Source: Deltaproteobacteria bacterium
Lineage (GTDB): Bacteria; Desulfobacterota; DSM-4660; Desulfatiglandales; Desulfatiglandaceae
Assembly: GCA_019309145.1 (NCBI GenBank)
Contig: JAFDGR010000012.1
Span: 1-40,204 of the forward strand
Direction: 5' to 3'
DNA length: 40,204 nucleotides
The notes beneath the pieces were generated by a model. It had not been told where the DNA came from. It did no database searches and saw only the letters and a list, made by a program, of their open reading frames with translations. Below, in pieces: positions 7,513 through 14,909 of the stretch (within the stretch, counting starts at the first letter, position 1; every line of letters starts with the position of its first letter). The position numbers and the translations under genes are program-made.

Positions 7513-8547
7513 TCAGTCTATGAGTCCCAGCATACGCATCCATTCCTTCTGGGAGTCGAGAACCTGTCGTGCTTTTGGGCTTTTGTTCGCATATTCCTCC
7601 CAGACCCCCATGGCAACTTTACGGATTTTCTTCACTTCATCCTTGGGCAAATAAATAACCTCGCACCCCTTCGCCTTAAACTTCTCAAGTGCCTCCATGC
7701 CCTTGACCATGTGAAGCTGGAATAAATCCGCCGAGGCTTCCCTCGCAGCACATTCCAGAATTGCCTGGATGTCTTTGGGCAGCTTTTTCCAGGCCGCCAT
7801 ATTGGCCACGTAACAGGTAGCCGTTACCGGTTGGTGGAAACCGGGGAGAATAATATACTTGGCAACTTCGTAAAGACCTGCATCGTAATTGGCCGCCAAC
7901 CCTCCGCGGTCCGCGAAGTCAATGACGCCTTTTTCGAGCGCCGGATATACTTCTGCCGTGGGCATAGGTGTAACCGCAGCACCAAGTTTGCTCAACACGG
8001 GACCCGCCAGACCCACAAAGCGCCCTTTCTTGCCTTTCATATCAGCGATAGAATGAATGGGAAACTTTGAATGAATCGGCTCTTGACCATAAATACTTGG
8101 AGCGAGATAGTAGAGCCCCAGCTTTTTGTATGAGTCACGGACCAACTGGATCCCTCCGCGTTCCCAAAACCATGTCTCCAACTGCCATGCGTCGGTAAAT
8201 CCGCTCGGTAACGCACTGGTGAATGCCGCTTCAGGCATTTTCCCGATGTAATAGCCCTCGTACTGTTTCATCATTTCAAACATCCCGGCCTGGACAGCAT
8301 CCAGCATCTGATTGGTCGGCACCAATGATCCCGGGGCAAAGATCTTGATTTGCAGTCGCCCGCCGGTCAGCTCCTTGACCCGGTCAACGAATTTCTTCTC
8401 TATTTTGAACGGCAATGTGCCTGCATCCCACAACACCTGCATACGCCATTTGATGACCTTGTCCGCAGCCGTGGCATTCATTGGCCCTACCAGCAACAAC
8501 GATAAGACAGCCACAACAAAACCTATCACCAATTTCTTCCTTTTCAT
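7513..8547 (-). CDS. dctP: TRAP transporter solute-binding protein (DctP)
   Basis: A 344-residue periplasmic binding protein of the DctP family. It has a signal peptide (MKRKKLVIGFVVAVLSLLLV, cleaved near NATAADK) and the family's binding-site region around GKKGRFVGLAGPVLSKLG and the nearby VYPALEKGVIDFADRGG segment. The family's usual carboxylate-pairing arginine is expected in the first of these. ATG at 8547 is chosen because GGAGGAGGGA precedes it and the signal peptide starts there; the longer frame upstream is not credible. It follows the HMG-CoA lyase gene by 71 bases and precedes dctQ. The context points to mevalonate or a related hydroxy-acid as ligand, which is inference. Confidence 0.92.
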   Translation of the reverse strand: MKRKKLVIGFVVAVLSLLLVGPMNATAADKVIKWRMQVLWDAGTLPFKIEKKFVDRVKELTGGRLQIKIFAPGSLVPTNQMLDAVQAGMFEMMKQYEGYYIGKMPEAAFTSALPSGFTDAWQLETWFWERGGIQLVRDSYKKLGLYYLAPSIYGQEPIHSKFPIHSIADMKGKKGRFVGLAGPVLSKLGAAVTPMPTAEVYPALEKGVIDFADRGGLAANYDAGLYEVAKYIILPGFHQPVTATCYVANMAAWKKLPKDIQAILECAAREASADLFQLHMVKGMEALEKFKAKGCEVIYLPKDEVKKIRKVAMGVWEEYANKSPKARQVLDSQKEWMRMLGLID

Positions 8548-8618
8548 GACAATCCCTCCTCCAATTATTAAAGGTGAATGGTTGAGAAGCCCTGCCCAAG
8601 GAGCGAAGCACGCCTGTC

Positions 8619-9557
8619 CTATGAGCAATTCCGCTCTGGCGCATCCGTGGGAACCTGATTCCATCTCGGCTGGCCAGTTTTCAGTGTATAGCTTGGCAAC
8701 TCAGTCCCAATTACCTCCTGGGCAAAAGACGCCGCCTCGATGATCTTTGCAAAGTCCACACCAGTATGGACTCCCATTTCTTCCATCATATTCACCAAGT
8801 CCTCTGTGGCAATATTCCCCATGGCACCAAGCGCGGTGGGACAACCGCCGATCCCGCCCACTGAACTATCAAAAATCCGAACACCGGCCTGATACGCGGC
8901 GAGTGCATTGGCCAATCCTGTTCCCCGGGAGTTATGGAAGTGCGCCGCGATATCAAGGGACGTATTTTCCATCACCGCCTTGAACAGCTCGATCACCTGC
9001 TTTGGATTGGCCATACCGGTTGTATCACCCAAGGAGACTTCAGAGACGCCCATCTCAGCATATGCCCTTATGATCCTCAGCACATGATCAACGGAAATGC
9101 GGCCTTCATACGGACATCCAAATGCGGTAACCACATATCCACGAAGACGCTTGCCGGCCTTCAGGCCCATTTCGGCTACCTCCCTCAGAGCGATAAGGGA
9201 CTCATCCACACTCATATTCACGTTTTTTCGGTTGTGTGTCTCACTGGCAGATACAAACATGGCCAGTTCATCTACGGCCGTTGTCAATGCCCGCTGACAC
9301 CCTTTGACGTTTGGCACGAGGGCGGAATAGAGAATGCCGTCACGGCGTTTGATGCCCTCCATGACCTCCATAACGTCCCTGAACTGGGGAATGACCTTTG
9401 GATGTACAAAAGATGTCACCTCAATCCTGGTCAAACCTGATGTGGATAGCAGATTGATGAGCTTGATCTTTTTGTCCGTCTCAAAGAACTCTTTTTCGTA
9501 TTGGAGCCCATCCCTTGGGCCGACCTCCACCACAGTAATGGAATCTGATCCTTTCAT
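8619..9557 (-). CDS. mvaB: Hydroxymethylglutaryl-CoA lyase
   Basis: A 312-residue aldol-type lyase that splits 3-hydroxy-3-methylglutaryl-CoA into acetoacetate and acetyl-CoA. The TIM-barrel metal site is intact: VGPRDGLQ (Arg-Asp) at the start, GDTTGMANP, AHFHNSRG with the two metal-binding histidines, and the signature SVGGIGGCP with catalytic cysteine followed by GNIATED. Length matches bacterial HMG-CoA lyases. The start ATG lies 13 bases after the HMG-CoA reductase stop, inside one transcription unit. HMG-CoA lyases also serve leucine breakdown, but direct coupling to a class II reductase and the lack of isovaleryl or methylcrotonyl-CoA genes here favour mevalonate catabolism. Confidence 0.93.
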   Translation of the reverse strand: MKGSDSITVVEVGPRDGLQYEKEFFETDKKIKLINLLSTSGLTRIEVTSFVHPKVIPQFRDVMEVMEGIKRRDGILYSALVPNVKGCQRALTTAVDELAMFVSASETHNRKNVNMSVDESLIALREVAEMGLKAGKRLRGYVVTAFGCPYEGRISVDHVLRIIRAYAEMGVSEVSLGDTTGMANPKQVIELFKAVMENTSLDIAAHFHNSRGTGLANALAAYQAGVRIFDSSVGGIGGCPTALGAMGNIATEDLVNMMEEMGVHTGVDFAKIIEAASFAQEVIGTELPSYTLKTGQPRWNQVPTDAPERNCS

Positions 9558-9570
9558 AAAAGAAACCTTT

Positions 9571-10839
9571 CTACTGTCCTAGTTCTTTCAACAGCTCCTG
9601 TGCTCTATCTACCCTGATTTTCCCTTCTTCAACCATTCGCTGGGCCACCTGATCAATGAGGTCACCTTTCGCACCCGCCATCACCGCAATATTCTTGGCA
9701 TGCAGCGACATATGTCCTTTCTGAATTCCCTCTGCGGCCAACGCACGAAGCGCTGCAAGGTTCTGGCACAGGCCTACAGCGCCAATGATCTCTCCCAGCT
9801 CCGTTGCTGTCTTGACTCCCAAAATCTTGATCACAATCTTGGCAAGAGGATGAAGTGCCGTGGCTCCCCCTACAAGGCCAACGGCCATGGGCAACTCAAG
9901 ACTTCCCACTAAATTTCCATTTTCATCCTTTTCCCAATGGGTCATAGAGCGATAGCGACCTGACCTCGCTGCGTAACTGTGGGCCCCGGCCTCGATTGCC
10001 CTGAAATCATTCCCGGTGGCGATAATCAAGGGTATAATTCCATTCATAATACCTTTATTATGGGTTGCGGCCCTGTGGGGATCAGCATCTGCAAAGGCCC
10101 ATGCGTAAATAATCCCGTCCACCACATCTTCGCCGCCCTTTATGGTTTCTTTTTTCACCAGGACACGAGCTCTTACCAGGCGTTTATCCGCCAGATTTGA
10201 AAGAATCCTCAGATAGACTTTGCCTCCCGTCCATTCTTCTATGGAAGGAGCGAGGGCCTCGGCCATCGTATTTACAGCGTTTGCCCCCATTGCATCCCGG
10301 GTATCCACGACGAGATGAGTAATAACCATGGGGCCGGCATCGGTATCCAGGACGCGCACCTCAACATCCTTTGCTCCACCACCCAGACTTACAAGCATCG
10401 GGTCTTGCTGATTCGCGATTTGAAGGATCTCTTCTCTCTTTTCATATATCTTCATTTTCGCGCCGAAAGGATCAGGAACTCGTACCACCTGGATCTGGGC
10501 GATCATGATGGGACCGGAATTACTGGTGAAAAAGCCCCCACCGCTCCTGGCCATATTCGCAGCGTTAGAAACTCCTGCCACCACAGAGGATTCTTCCACG
10601 ACCATTGGAATAAGGTATTCCTTCCCATTGATGATCATGTTTGTCGCTATACCCAAAGGAACTTCAAAAGTACCGATCACATTTTCGATCATCCTGTCCG
10701 CCGTTGATATGTCAAGATGTGCCCTTTTTTCAAAAAGAGCCACTTCTACATCCGTTAGTCCGGCGAAGTCTTTCACTTTTTCCAAACGTTCCTGAACAGT
10801 CAATTTGTGAAAACCCGATATTCGAGAAGTCCTTTCCAT
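9571..10839 (-). CDS. mvaA: Hydroxymethylglutaryl-CoA reductase, degradative (class II)
   Basis: A 422-residue class II HMG-CoA reductase, closely similar in its motifs to the mevalonate-degrading enzyme of Pseudomonas mevalonii as I recall it. The catalytic set is present: VEESS (Glu near 83), ATHNKGIMNG (Lys 262), ATGNDFRA (Asp 278) and QKGHMSLHAKN (His 376 and 380). The cofactor segment DTRDAMGANAVNT is present, and an Asp in VLDTDAGPM corresponds to the position tied to NAD rather than NADP use. In this setting it would oxidise mevalonate to HMG-CoA. ATG 10839 follows GGAGGAAG; the frame continues a little upstream without a better start. It is first gene of the mva-TRAP operon and lies 226 bases downstream of the XRE-cupin regulator gene. 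Confidence 0.95.
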   Translation of the reverse strand: MERTSRISGFHKLTVQERLEKVKDFAGLTDVEVALFEKRAHLDISTADRMIENVIGTFEVPLGIATNMIINGKEYLIPMVVEESSVVAGVSNAANMARSGGGFFTSNSGPIMIAQIQVVRVPDPFGAKMKIYEKREEILQIANQQDPMLVSLGGGAKDVEVRVLDTDAGPMVITHLVVDTRDAMGANAVNTMAEALAPSIEEWTGGKVYLRILSNLADKRLVRARVLVKKETIKGGEDVVDGIIYAWAFADADPHRAATHNKGIMNGIIPLIIATGNDFRAIEAGAHSYAARSGRYRSMTHWEKDENGNLVGSLELPMAVGLVGGATALHPLAKIVIKILGVKTATELGEIIGAVGLCQNLAALRALAAEGIQKGHMSLHAKNIAVMAGAKGDLIDQVAQRMVEEGKIRVDRAQELLKELGQ

Positions 10840-10884
10840 GGTCAACTTCCTCCTTCGTTTATCTTTCAATGTTATTGTTGCTCT

Positions 10885-10923
10885 TTAGGAAACAAATGTC
10901 GAATATTAGGAAACCATTGTCAA
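10885..10923 (-). promoter_or_regulatory. Direct-repeat operator candidate overlapping a -35 box
   Basis: Two 18-bp direct repeats lie 46 bases upstream of mvaA: TTAGGAAACAAATGTCGA (10885-10902) and TTAGGAAACCATTGTCAA (10906-10923), 15 of 18 identical and spaced exactly 21 bp, that is two helical turns. Read on the minus strand, the end of the distal repeat forms a perfect TTGACA (10923-10918); 17 bases further on, GACATT is only a weak -10 match. Repeats on the same face of the helix overlapping a -35 box are what a dimeric or paired regulator would use. The adjacent XRE-cupin protein is the obvious candidate, by inference. Confidence 0.55.
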
Positions 10924-10957
10924 TAAAAAAAGAGCCTTGCATCTGGGGCTTTTTCCT
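10924..10957 (-). terminator. Terminator-like hairpin after the XRE-cupin gene
   Basis: On the minus strand GGAAAAAGCCCC is followed after a short loop by GGCTC and a run of seven T. The stem is short (AGCC/GGCT with flanking A/T pairs) and a matching T-run exists on the other strand too. It would end transcripts of the regulator operon before the mvaA promoter region. Confidence 0.5.
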
Positions 10958-10976
10958 GTGCCGTCTTCCTTGATGA

Positions 10977-10996
10977 CCTTTTACGAGACCATCAAC
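10977..10996. repeat. Remnant of palindromic repeat end
   Basis: CCTTTTACGAGACCATCAAC resembles the terminal segment of the degenerate palindromic repeat near 30930 (TTTTTACAGGGCCATCAA). It appears as a solo end within the gap between the XRE-cupin and mvaA genes, with no matching second end nearby. Confidence 0.35.
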
Positions 10997-11065
10997 ATTG
11001 CAGAGGAGTTAAATCACCGCGGAAACGTCAAGCACCGGATTCCCTCTGGGTCCCTTCCCAAGGGC

Positions 11066-11659
11066 CTACTTATTTTTCAATTGTGCTGAATAAATCACAA
11101 CCAGGACTTTCGTCTCCTTATTCCCCAGGCACTGACCACGATGCGGAACCTCGGAGTCAAAGTAGATGCAATCACCAGCCTTCACCACATATCTCTCCTG
11201 ATCGAACCAAAATTCCATGTTTCCTTTCAGAACAAACATCAACTCCTGCCCTTCATGGCTGAAAACCGTCCGATCTTTGGCATTGGGAATGAGTGTTATA
11301 ACAAAAGGATTCATGACCTTGTCATGCTTCTTGTAGGCTATGGCTTCATAGTGATAACCAAAACTGCTCCCCTCCCGGATAACCGGTCTCCGCTCATTTT
11401 TTCGTATGATGGAACACTTGATTCTACCGCGCTTTGTCTCAAAAAAATCGGCTACTTCCGCATTGAGCGCGTTGGCGATCTTACTGAGCGTTGCGATGGG
11501 GGGAATCTGCAATCCCCGTTCAATCTTGGATAAGTACCCCTTCGTAAAGCCGGTCGTTTTGGCCACCATCTCCAGGGTAACGTTTGACTTCCTCCGCAGG
11601 TAACGAATTTTCTTGCCAATTCGCTTTTCCATAGAGGACCTGTTGTCCACAGCTTTCAT
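11066..11659 (-). CDS. XRE-family regulator with C-terminal cupin domain
   Basis: A 197-residue two-domain transcription regulator. Residues about 12-70 form a lambda-repressor-like helix-turn-helix (IRYLRRKSNVTLEMVAKTTG, then TKGYLSKIERG and PPIATLSKIANAL). Residues about 110-190 form a cupin barrel (HEGQELMFVLKGNMEFWF, AGDCIYFDSEVPHRG), which would sense a small ligand. The ATG at 11659 overlaps the stop of the NifX-like gene by 4 bases; an internal ATG 27 bases later is a possible alternative. XRE-cupin proteins usually control a neighbouring uptake and catabolism operon, so the mva-TRAP genes next downstream, or its own MFS operon, are likely targets. Confidence 0.92.
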   Translation of the reverse strand: MKAVDNRSSMEKRIGKKIRYLRRKSNVTLEMVAKTTGFTKGYLSKIERGLQIPPIATLSKIANALNAEVADFFETKRGRIKCSIIRKNERRPVIREGSSFGYHYEAIAYKKHDKVMNPFVITLIPNAKDRTVFSHEGQELMFVLKGNMEFWFDQERYVVKAGDCIYFDSEVPHRGQCLGNKETKVLVVIYSAQLKNK

Positions 11660-12045
11660 TTTTTCAGACGCTCCGAACAGGGTACAAGGGTTCCCCGGCG
11701 GAAATCATAATACTGGAACCCCGCATCCTCGGCGTCCAGGAACTTCTGAAGGGCCTGATCAATGTCTTCAAATTCCGTCACAATACAATCGACCTTTTTT
11801 TCAGCTATCTTTGCCATGGAGTTTTTTCCCATACTCCTGGCCATAAAGAGTTCACAATCATGCAAGAGGTCGAGGATTTTCCCCGACTCCCCATGGTGCC
11901 CCTTTGCTCCGGTGCGGGGATTGTCACGAATCTCCTGTGACGCTATTTCGCCGTTCAATACCTCAAAAATGGCATAATAAGCACTCTCTCCAAAATGGCC
12001 CTTTCGGATCGTTTTCTTGTCGTCCGTCCCTATCGCGATTTTCAT
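11656..12045 (-). CDS. NifX/NafY-like (dinitrogenase FeMo-cofactor domain) protein
   Basis: A 129-residue single-domain protein of the dinitrogenase iron-molybdenum cofactor family (NifX, NafY, C-terminal NifB). It begins MKIAIGTDDKKTIRKGHFG and keeps the family's central GHHGESGKILDLL stretch and the alternating strand-helix pattern with CELFMARSMG and KKVDCIVTE. No nif genes are present, so a role in nitrogen fixation is not implied; stand-alone members are common in anaerobes and their function is mostly unknown. A strong AAAGGAG overlapping the end of the MFS gene sets the start. It is sandwiched between an MFS transporter (3-base gap) and the XRE-cupin gene (4-base overlap). Confidence 0.85.
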   Translation of the reverse strand: MKIAIGTDDKKTIRKGHFGESAYYAIFEVLNGEIASQEIRDNPRTGAKGHHGESGKILDLLHDCELFMARSMGKNSMAKIAEKKVDCIVTEFEDIDQALQKFLDAEDAGFQYYDFRRGTLVPCSERLKK

Positions 12046-12048
12046 TTC

Positions 12049-13335
12049 TTACTCCTTTCCCCTTTTTTCCATGGTTTCCCGGAGGCACATACTGGCTGCC
12101 AAAGTAATGATACCACAAAGGAACAGGATCAGGAAAGCCTGTTTATACCCGGCCAGGGTGAACGCCCCTGCTATGCGACCGTGTTTTTCCAGAACGTATC
12201 CCAGCACCGGTTGAAATACGGCGCCCCCTGCGAATGGAAACAGGTTGACCAGTCCGGTAGCCGTACCCGCCATCTGGACGGGGAAGAGCTCTTTGGTGGT
12301 GGTGAACCCGATTACCACGACGGCGCTTGAAAAGACGCCGAGACCGAAACAGAGGAGATACAATCCAACCGCTGGAATGTCTTTCGTGTAAAACACAAGG
12401 GTTCCGGTCAGGAGCAAAAGGATCGCACTCGAGAGGATCATCACCGGTTTTCTTGCCTGAAAAATGTTGTTGGAAAGAAAACTCAGAAAGGGGCTGCCCA
12501 CGATCATGCCGATGGCAAGCATGGAGAGGATCTGCCCTGCCTGTGCCTTGGTGAACCCGTAGACCTGCATCAGGTACGGGCCGCCCCAGAGCCCCCCGAA
12601 TGAAAAGAAAACAGCGCAGTCAAAAAAGAACCAGATGGCCAGCGGCCAGAACGCAAGGGTGGAAATGACCGTCCTCACCCCTTCGGCAAGCCCGATGGAT
12701 GCAGGCGCGCCGGTCTCCTGCTCTCCTCGTGGGGAAGGCCATCCCCTGTCCTGGGGGCGATCCCTGACAAAAATCCACACCAGGGCCCCCAGAATCAACG
12801 TAAAACCGCCCACCACGACGAAAGACATACGCCACCCGATCCATGAGCTGAGAAGGGCAAGCGGCGAGGCGGCACTCAGGGAACCGATGCCGCCCATTGC
12901 CATGAGGATACCGGTCATGAAGGCGAATTCCCGCACGCGAAACCATTCGGCCAGTATCTTCATGGTGGGAACGAAAAGCATGGCCACCCCGAGTCCAACC
13001 AGGGTCCTCCCCACAATGGCCCAAAACAGGGTCGGTGCCAGCCCAAGGAGAAGGGACCCGAGAAAGGCAACAGAGAAAAAAAGGGTAATGGTCCTTCGAG
13101 GGCCCCACGAGTCGGACAGCAATCCCGCGGGGAGCTGCATGAGTGCATAGGGATAAAAATAGGCGGCACCCAGGAGACCGATCAGCCCGCCTCCTGCTTT
13201 GAGATCCCGCATCATATCCAGCGCGACGACCGCGGGACAAAGGCGATGAAAGTAAACAAGGACATAACTGAATGCCAAAATCCAGAAAATCAACCAGCGA
13301 TACCGAAGTGCTTTCTTGAGCAGATCATCGTTCAT
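12049..13335 (-). CDS. MFS transporter
   Basis: A 428-residue major facilitator superfamily protein with 12 hydrophobic segments in two halves. The cytoplasmic loop motif A between helices 2 and 3 is seen (GLLSDSWGPRRT), and helix 4 carries GRTLVGLGVAM. The N-terminal half resembles organic-anion/sugar-phosphate-type members (LVYFHRLCPAVVALDMMRDL). Substrate is unknown. ATG 13335 follows AAGGAGG, and this ribosome site abuts the left edge of the 144-bp palindromic element, so the promoter for this operon must lie within or beyond that element. It heads an MFS/NifX-like/XRE-cupin unit. Confidence 0.9.
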   Translation of the reverse strand: MNDDLLKKALRYRWLIFWILAFSYVLVYFHRLCPAVVALDMMRDLKAGGGLIGLLGAAYFYPYALMQLPAGLLSDSWGPRRTITLFFSVAFLGSLLLGLAPTLFWAIVGRTLVGLGVAMLFVPTMKILAEWFRVREFAFMTGILMAMGGIGSLSAASPLALLSSWIGWRMSFVVVGGFTLILGALVWIFVRDRPQDRGWPSPRGEQETGAPASIGLAEGVRTVISTLAFWPLAIWFFFDCAVFFSFGGLWGGPYLMQVYGFTKAQAGQILSMLAIGMIVGSPFLSFLSNNIFQARKPVMILSSAILLLLTGTLVFYTKDIPAVGLYLLCFGLGVFSSAVVVIGFTTTKELFPVQMAGTATGLVNLFPFAGGAVFQPVLGYVLEKHGRIAGAFTLAGYKQAFLILFLCGIITLAASMCLRETMEKRGKE

Positions 13336-13347
13336 GGTTTCCTCCTT

Positions 13348-13491
13348 AGTCCCTATCCATAAATGACTATTTTGCCCGATATCTGCGTTATGCTCAAATT
13401 TTAATCCTCGAAATACTGCAATGTATTCCTGTGGTTAAAATTCTCGCATGCCTTGATCTCGAACAAACTATTTCATTTATGGATAGGTACT
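13348..13491. mobile_element. 144-bp near-palindromic MITE-like element
   Basis: The whole interval is an imperfect palindrome centred at 13419/13420. The ends AGTNCCTATCCATAAATGA match as inverted repeats at 18 of 19 positions, and inner blocks also pair (ATGC...AATTTTAA...AATAC on the left with the reversed copy on the right). There is no room for a transposase, so it is best described as a miniature inverted-repeat element or large palindromic repeat. Its right end overlaps the end of the GT9 gene and its left end touches the ribosome site of the MFS gene. I could not identify an unambiguous target-site duplication. Confidence 0.75.
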
Positions 13492-14406
13492 CTTTATGAG
13501 CATTCTTGCCGCCTCAATCATTCTTTCAAAGCATATTCTATCGGGCTTCGGCGATTGGACTGCCCGAGTGCACGGGCCCAGGGGATGCCACATAAAAAGA
13601 TTATCCTGTCGAAAAACCGCAACGGTGGGCGTCCCCAGCATGGCCGCAAGGTGGGTAACGCCGCTGTCGTGACCGGCGTACAGGGCCGCCCGCACCAAAA
13701 GGGAAACAAGCTCTTCATCCCGGGGACAGAAAACCATTTCCAGGGCCCGAGAAACCCGTTTGCCAAAAAAACCCTGCAAATCCTCCTCGGCAGGTCCCAA
13801 CAGCACTATTCCCTTCTTAGAACTCCGCAAGGCTGGTTCTTTTGCGATCCTTTCGAGAAATGCCAGCCAGAATTCCGGCGGGAAGTTCTTGCGAGGCGAT
13901 CCGGATCCGGGGTGGACGACAATCAGGTCTCCTGGCACGGCTTCTGATGCCTCTTTCAGCAGTGCGCGGTTTCTGACGCGCTCCATGGCACCATCAGGAT
14001 CAACAGGAAGACCTGTCTGTGCCAGAGTCGCGCACACATAGCGGGCAACATGCACCTTGTCTTCGGGCGCGGGATATGCAGGGAAAACATGAACCCCTGC
14101 GCCGGGAAAAGAGGCCCTGAGGTTTCTCACGATCCTGCCGTCTGAGTCAGTCAAATAGGCCACCACCCTCTCCTGGGAAGGCACGGGAAGCCGCTGACGA
14201 GAATCTGGCCGCTCCTGGAATAACGTATGCCACCCGCCGCACTCCATATTAGCACACTGGAATCCAGCTTTTCTTAAAAAGGAAAGGCCTGGTTCCCGCC
14301 CGGCCACCATGACTTGCACACGTTTTCCCATATCCTTCAGGGCCGGGAGGAGCATCAGGGTATCTCCCAGCGCCCCGGGACGAATAAGAAGCGCCTTTTG
14401 CTCCAT
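13477..14406 (-). CDS. GT9 family glycosyltransferase (heptosyltransferase-like)
   Basis: A 309-residue protein of glycosyltransferase family 9, which adds heptose or related sugars to lipopolysaccharide core. It starts with the family's ALLIRPGALGDTLMLLPALK and has the C-terminal donor-binding region VHPGSGSPRKNFP, followed by YAGHDSGVTHLAA and GTPTVAVF. It is somewhat shorter than classical WaaC/WaaF (about 320-350). The final residues STYP and the TAA stop lie inside the terminal repeat of the palindromic element, so the natural C-terminus was probably altered by its insertion. It starts 3 bases after the cupin gene. Confidence 0.9.
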   Translation of the reverse strand: MEQKALLIRPGALGDTLMLLPALKDMGKRVQVMVAGREPGLSFLRKAGFQCANMECGGWHTLFQERPDSRQRLPVPSQERVVAYLTDSDGRIVRNLRASFPGAGVHVFPAYPAPEDKVHVARYVCATLAQTGLPVDPDGAMERVRNRALLKEASEAVPGDLIVVHPGSGSPRKNFPPEFWLAFLERIAKEPALRSSKKGIVLLGPAEEDLQGFFGKRVSRALEMVFCPRDEELVSLLVRAALYAGHDSGVTHLAAMLGTPTVAVFRQDNLFMWHPLGPCTRAVQSPKPDRICFERMIEAARMLIKSTYP

Positions 14407-14409
14407 CGC

Positions 14410-14751
14410 TTACCAGGCGGGTGAGGCAACCACCAGGATGGTGCACTCCCGGTCACCATCATTGACAAGAGCGTGGGTGGATCCCACCGGTATCCATATG
14501 GCATCTCCCGGTCCCACCGATCTCCTCTCGTCATCCACCCGCATCTCTCCGGATCCACTGACAATAAAATAGATCTCCTCCATGGGGTCAACATGCGCCT
14601 CTATTTCTTTCCCCGGTGCAAGATTCGCGATGGCCAGAAAACCGATCTCCTGTAATGTTCTCCTGTCCAGGATCATCTGGGCAACGGCACCACCATGGGC
14701 GATATACGTAGTCTCAAGTACTTCCTTGTCATTGATATTTCGCACAATCAT
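14410..14751 (-). CDS. Small cupin-domain protein
   Basis: A 113-residue single-domain cupin. The two conserved motifs are visible: motif 1 around HVDPMEEIYFIVSGSGEM and motif 2 around GPGDAIWIPVGSTHAL, with the histidines and glutamate that would hold one metal ion. Start ATG 14751 has GGAGG nine bases upstream; a TTG at 14787 would add 12 residues but is less likely. The gene is followed after 3 bases by the GT9 glycosyltransferase. Enzymatic role unknown: small cupins include isomerases, dioxygenases and simple sensors. Confidence 0.85.
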   Translation of the reverse strand: MIVRNINDKEVLETTYIAHGGAVAQMILDRRTLQEIGFLAIANLAPGKEIEAHVDPMEEIYFIVSGSGEMRVDDERRSVGPGDAIWIPVGSTHALVNDGDRECTILVVASPAW

Positions 14752-14909
14752 CTTTTCAGCCCTCCGACCGCTCCAGTCAATTTTCAACTTGATTCTCTGC
14801 TTATAGGGATATTAAACTAGAGACACTAAACGAGAAAAGACGGTAATAACTTCGTGACTCATGAGTCTTGACTCGTTCTCACTATAACCCAGACAGAGGA
14901 ATGTGCCAA

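Noticed and set aside
10850-11065. Possible small RNA gene in the gap between mvaA and the XRE-cupin gene
   Set aside because: The hairpin and repeats there are better explained as a terminator, an operator and a repeat remnant; no independent promoter-terminator pair was found.
14858-14867. ACTCATGAGT palindrome in the divergent cupin/PGK intergenic region
   Set aside because: Too short and isolated to call an operator.
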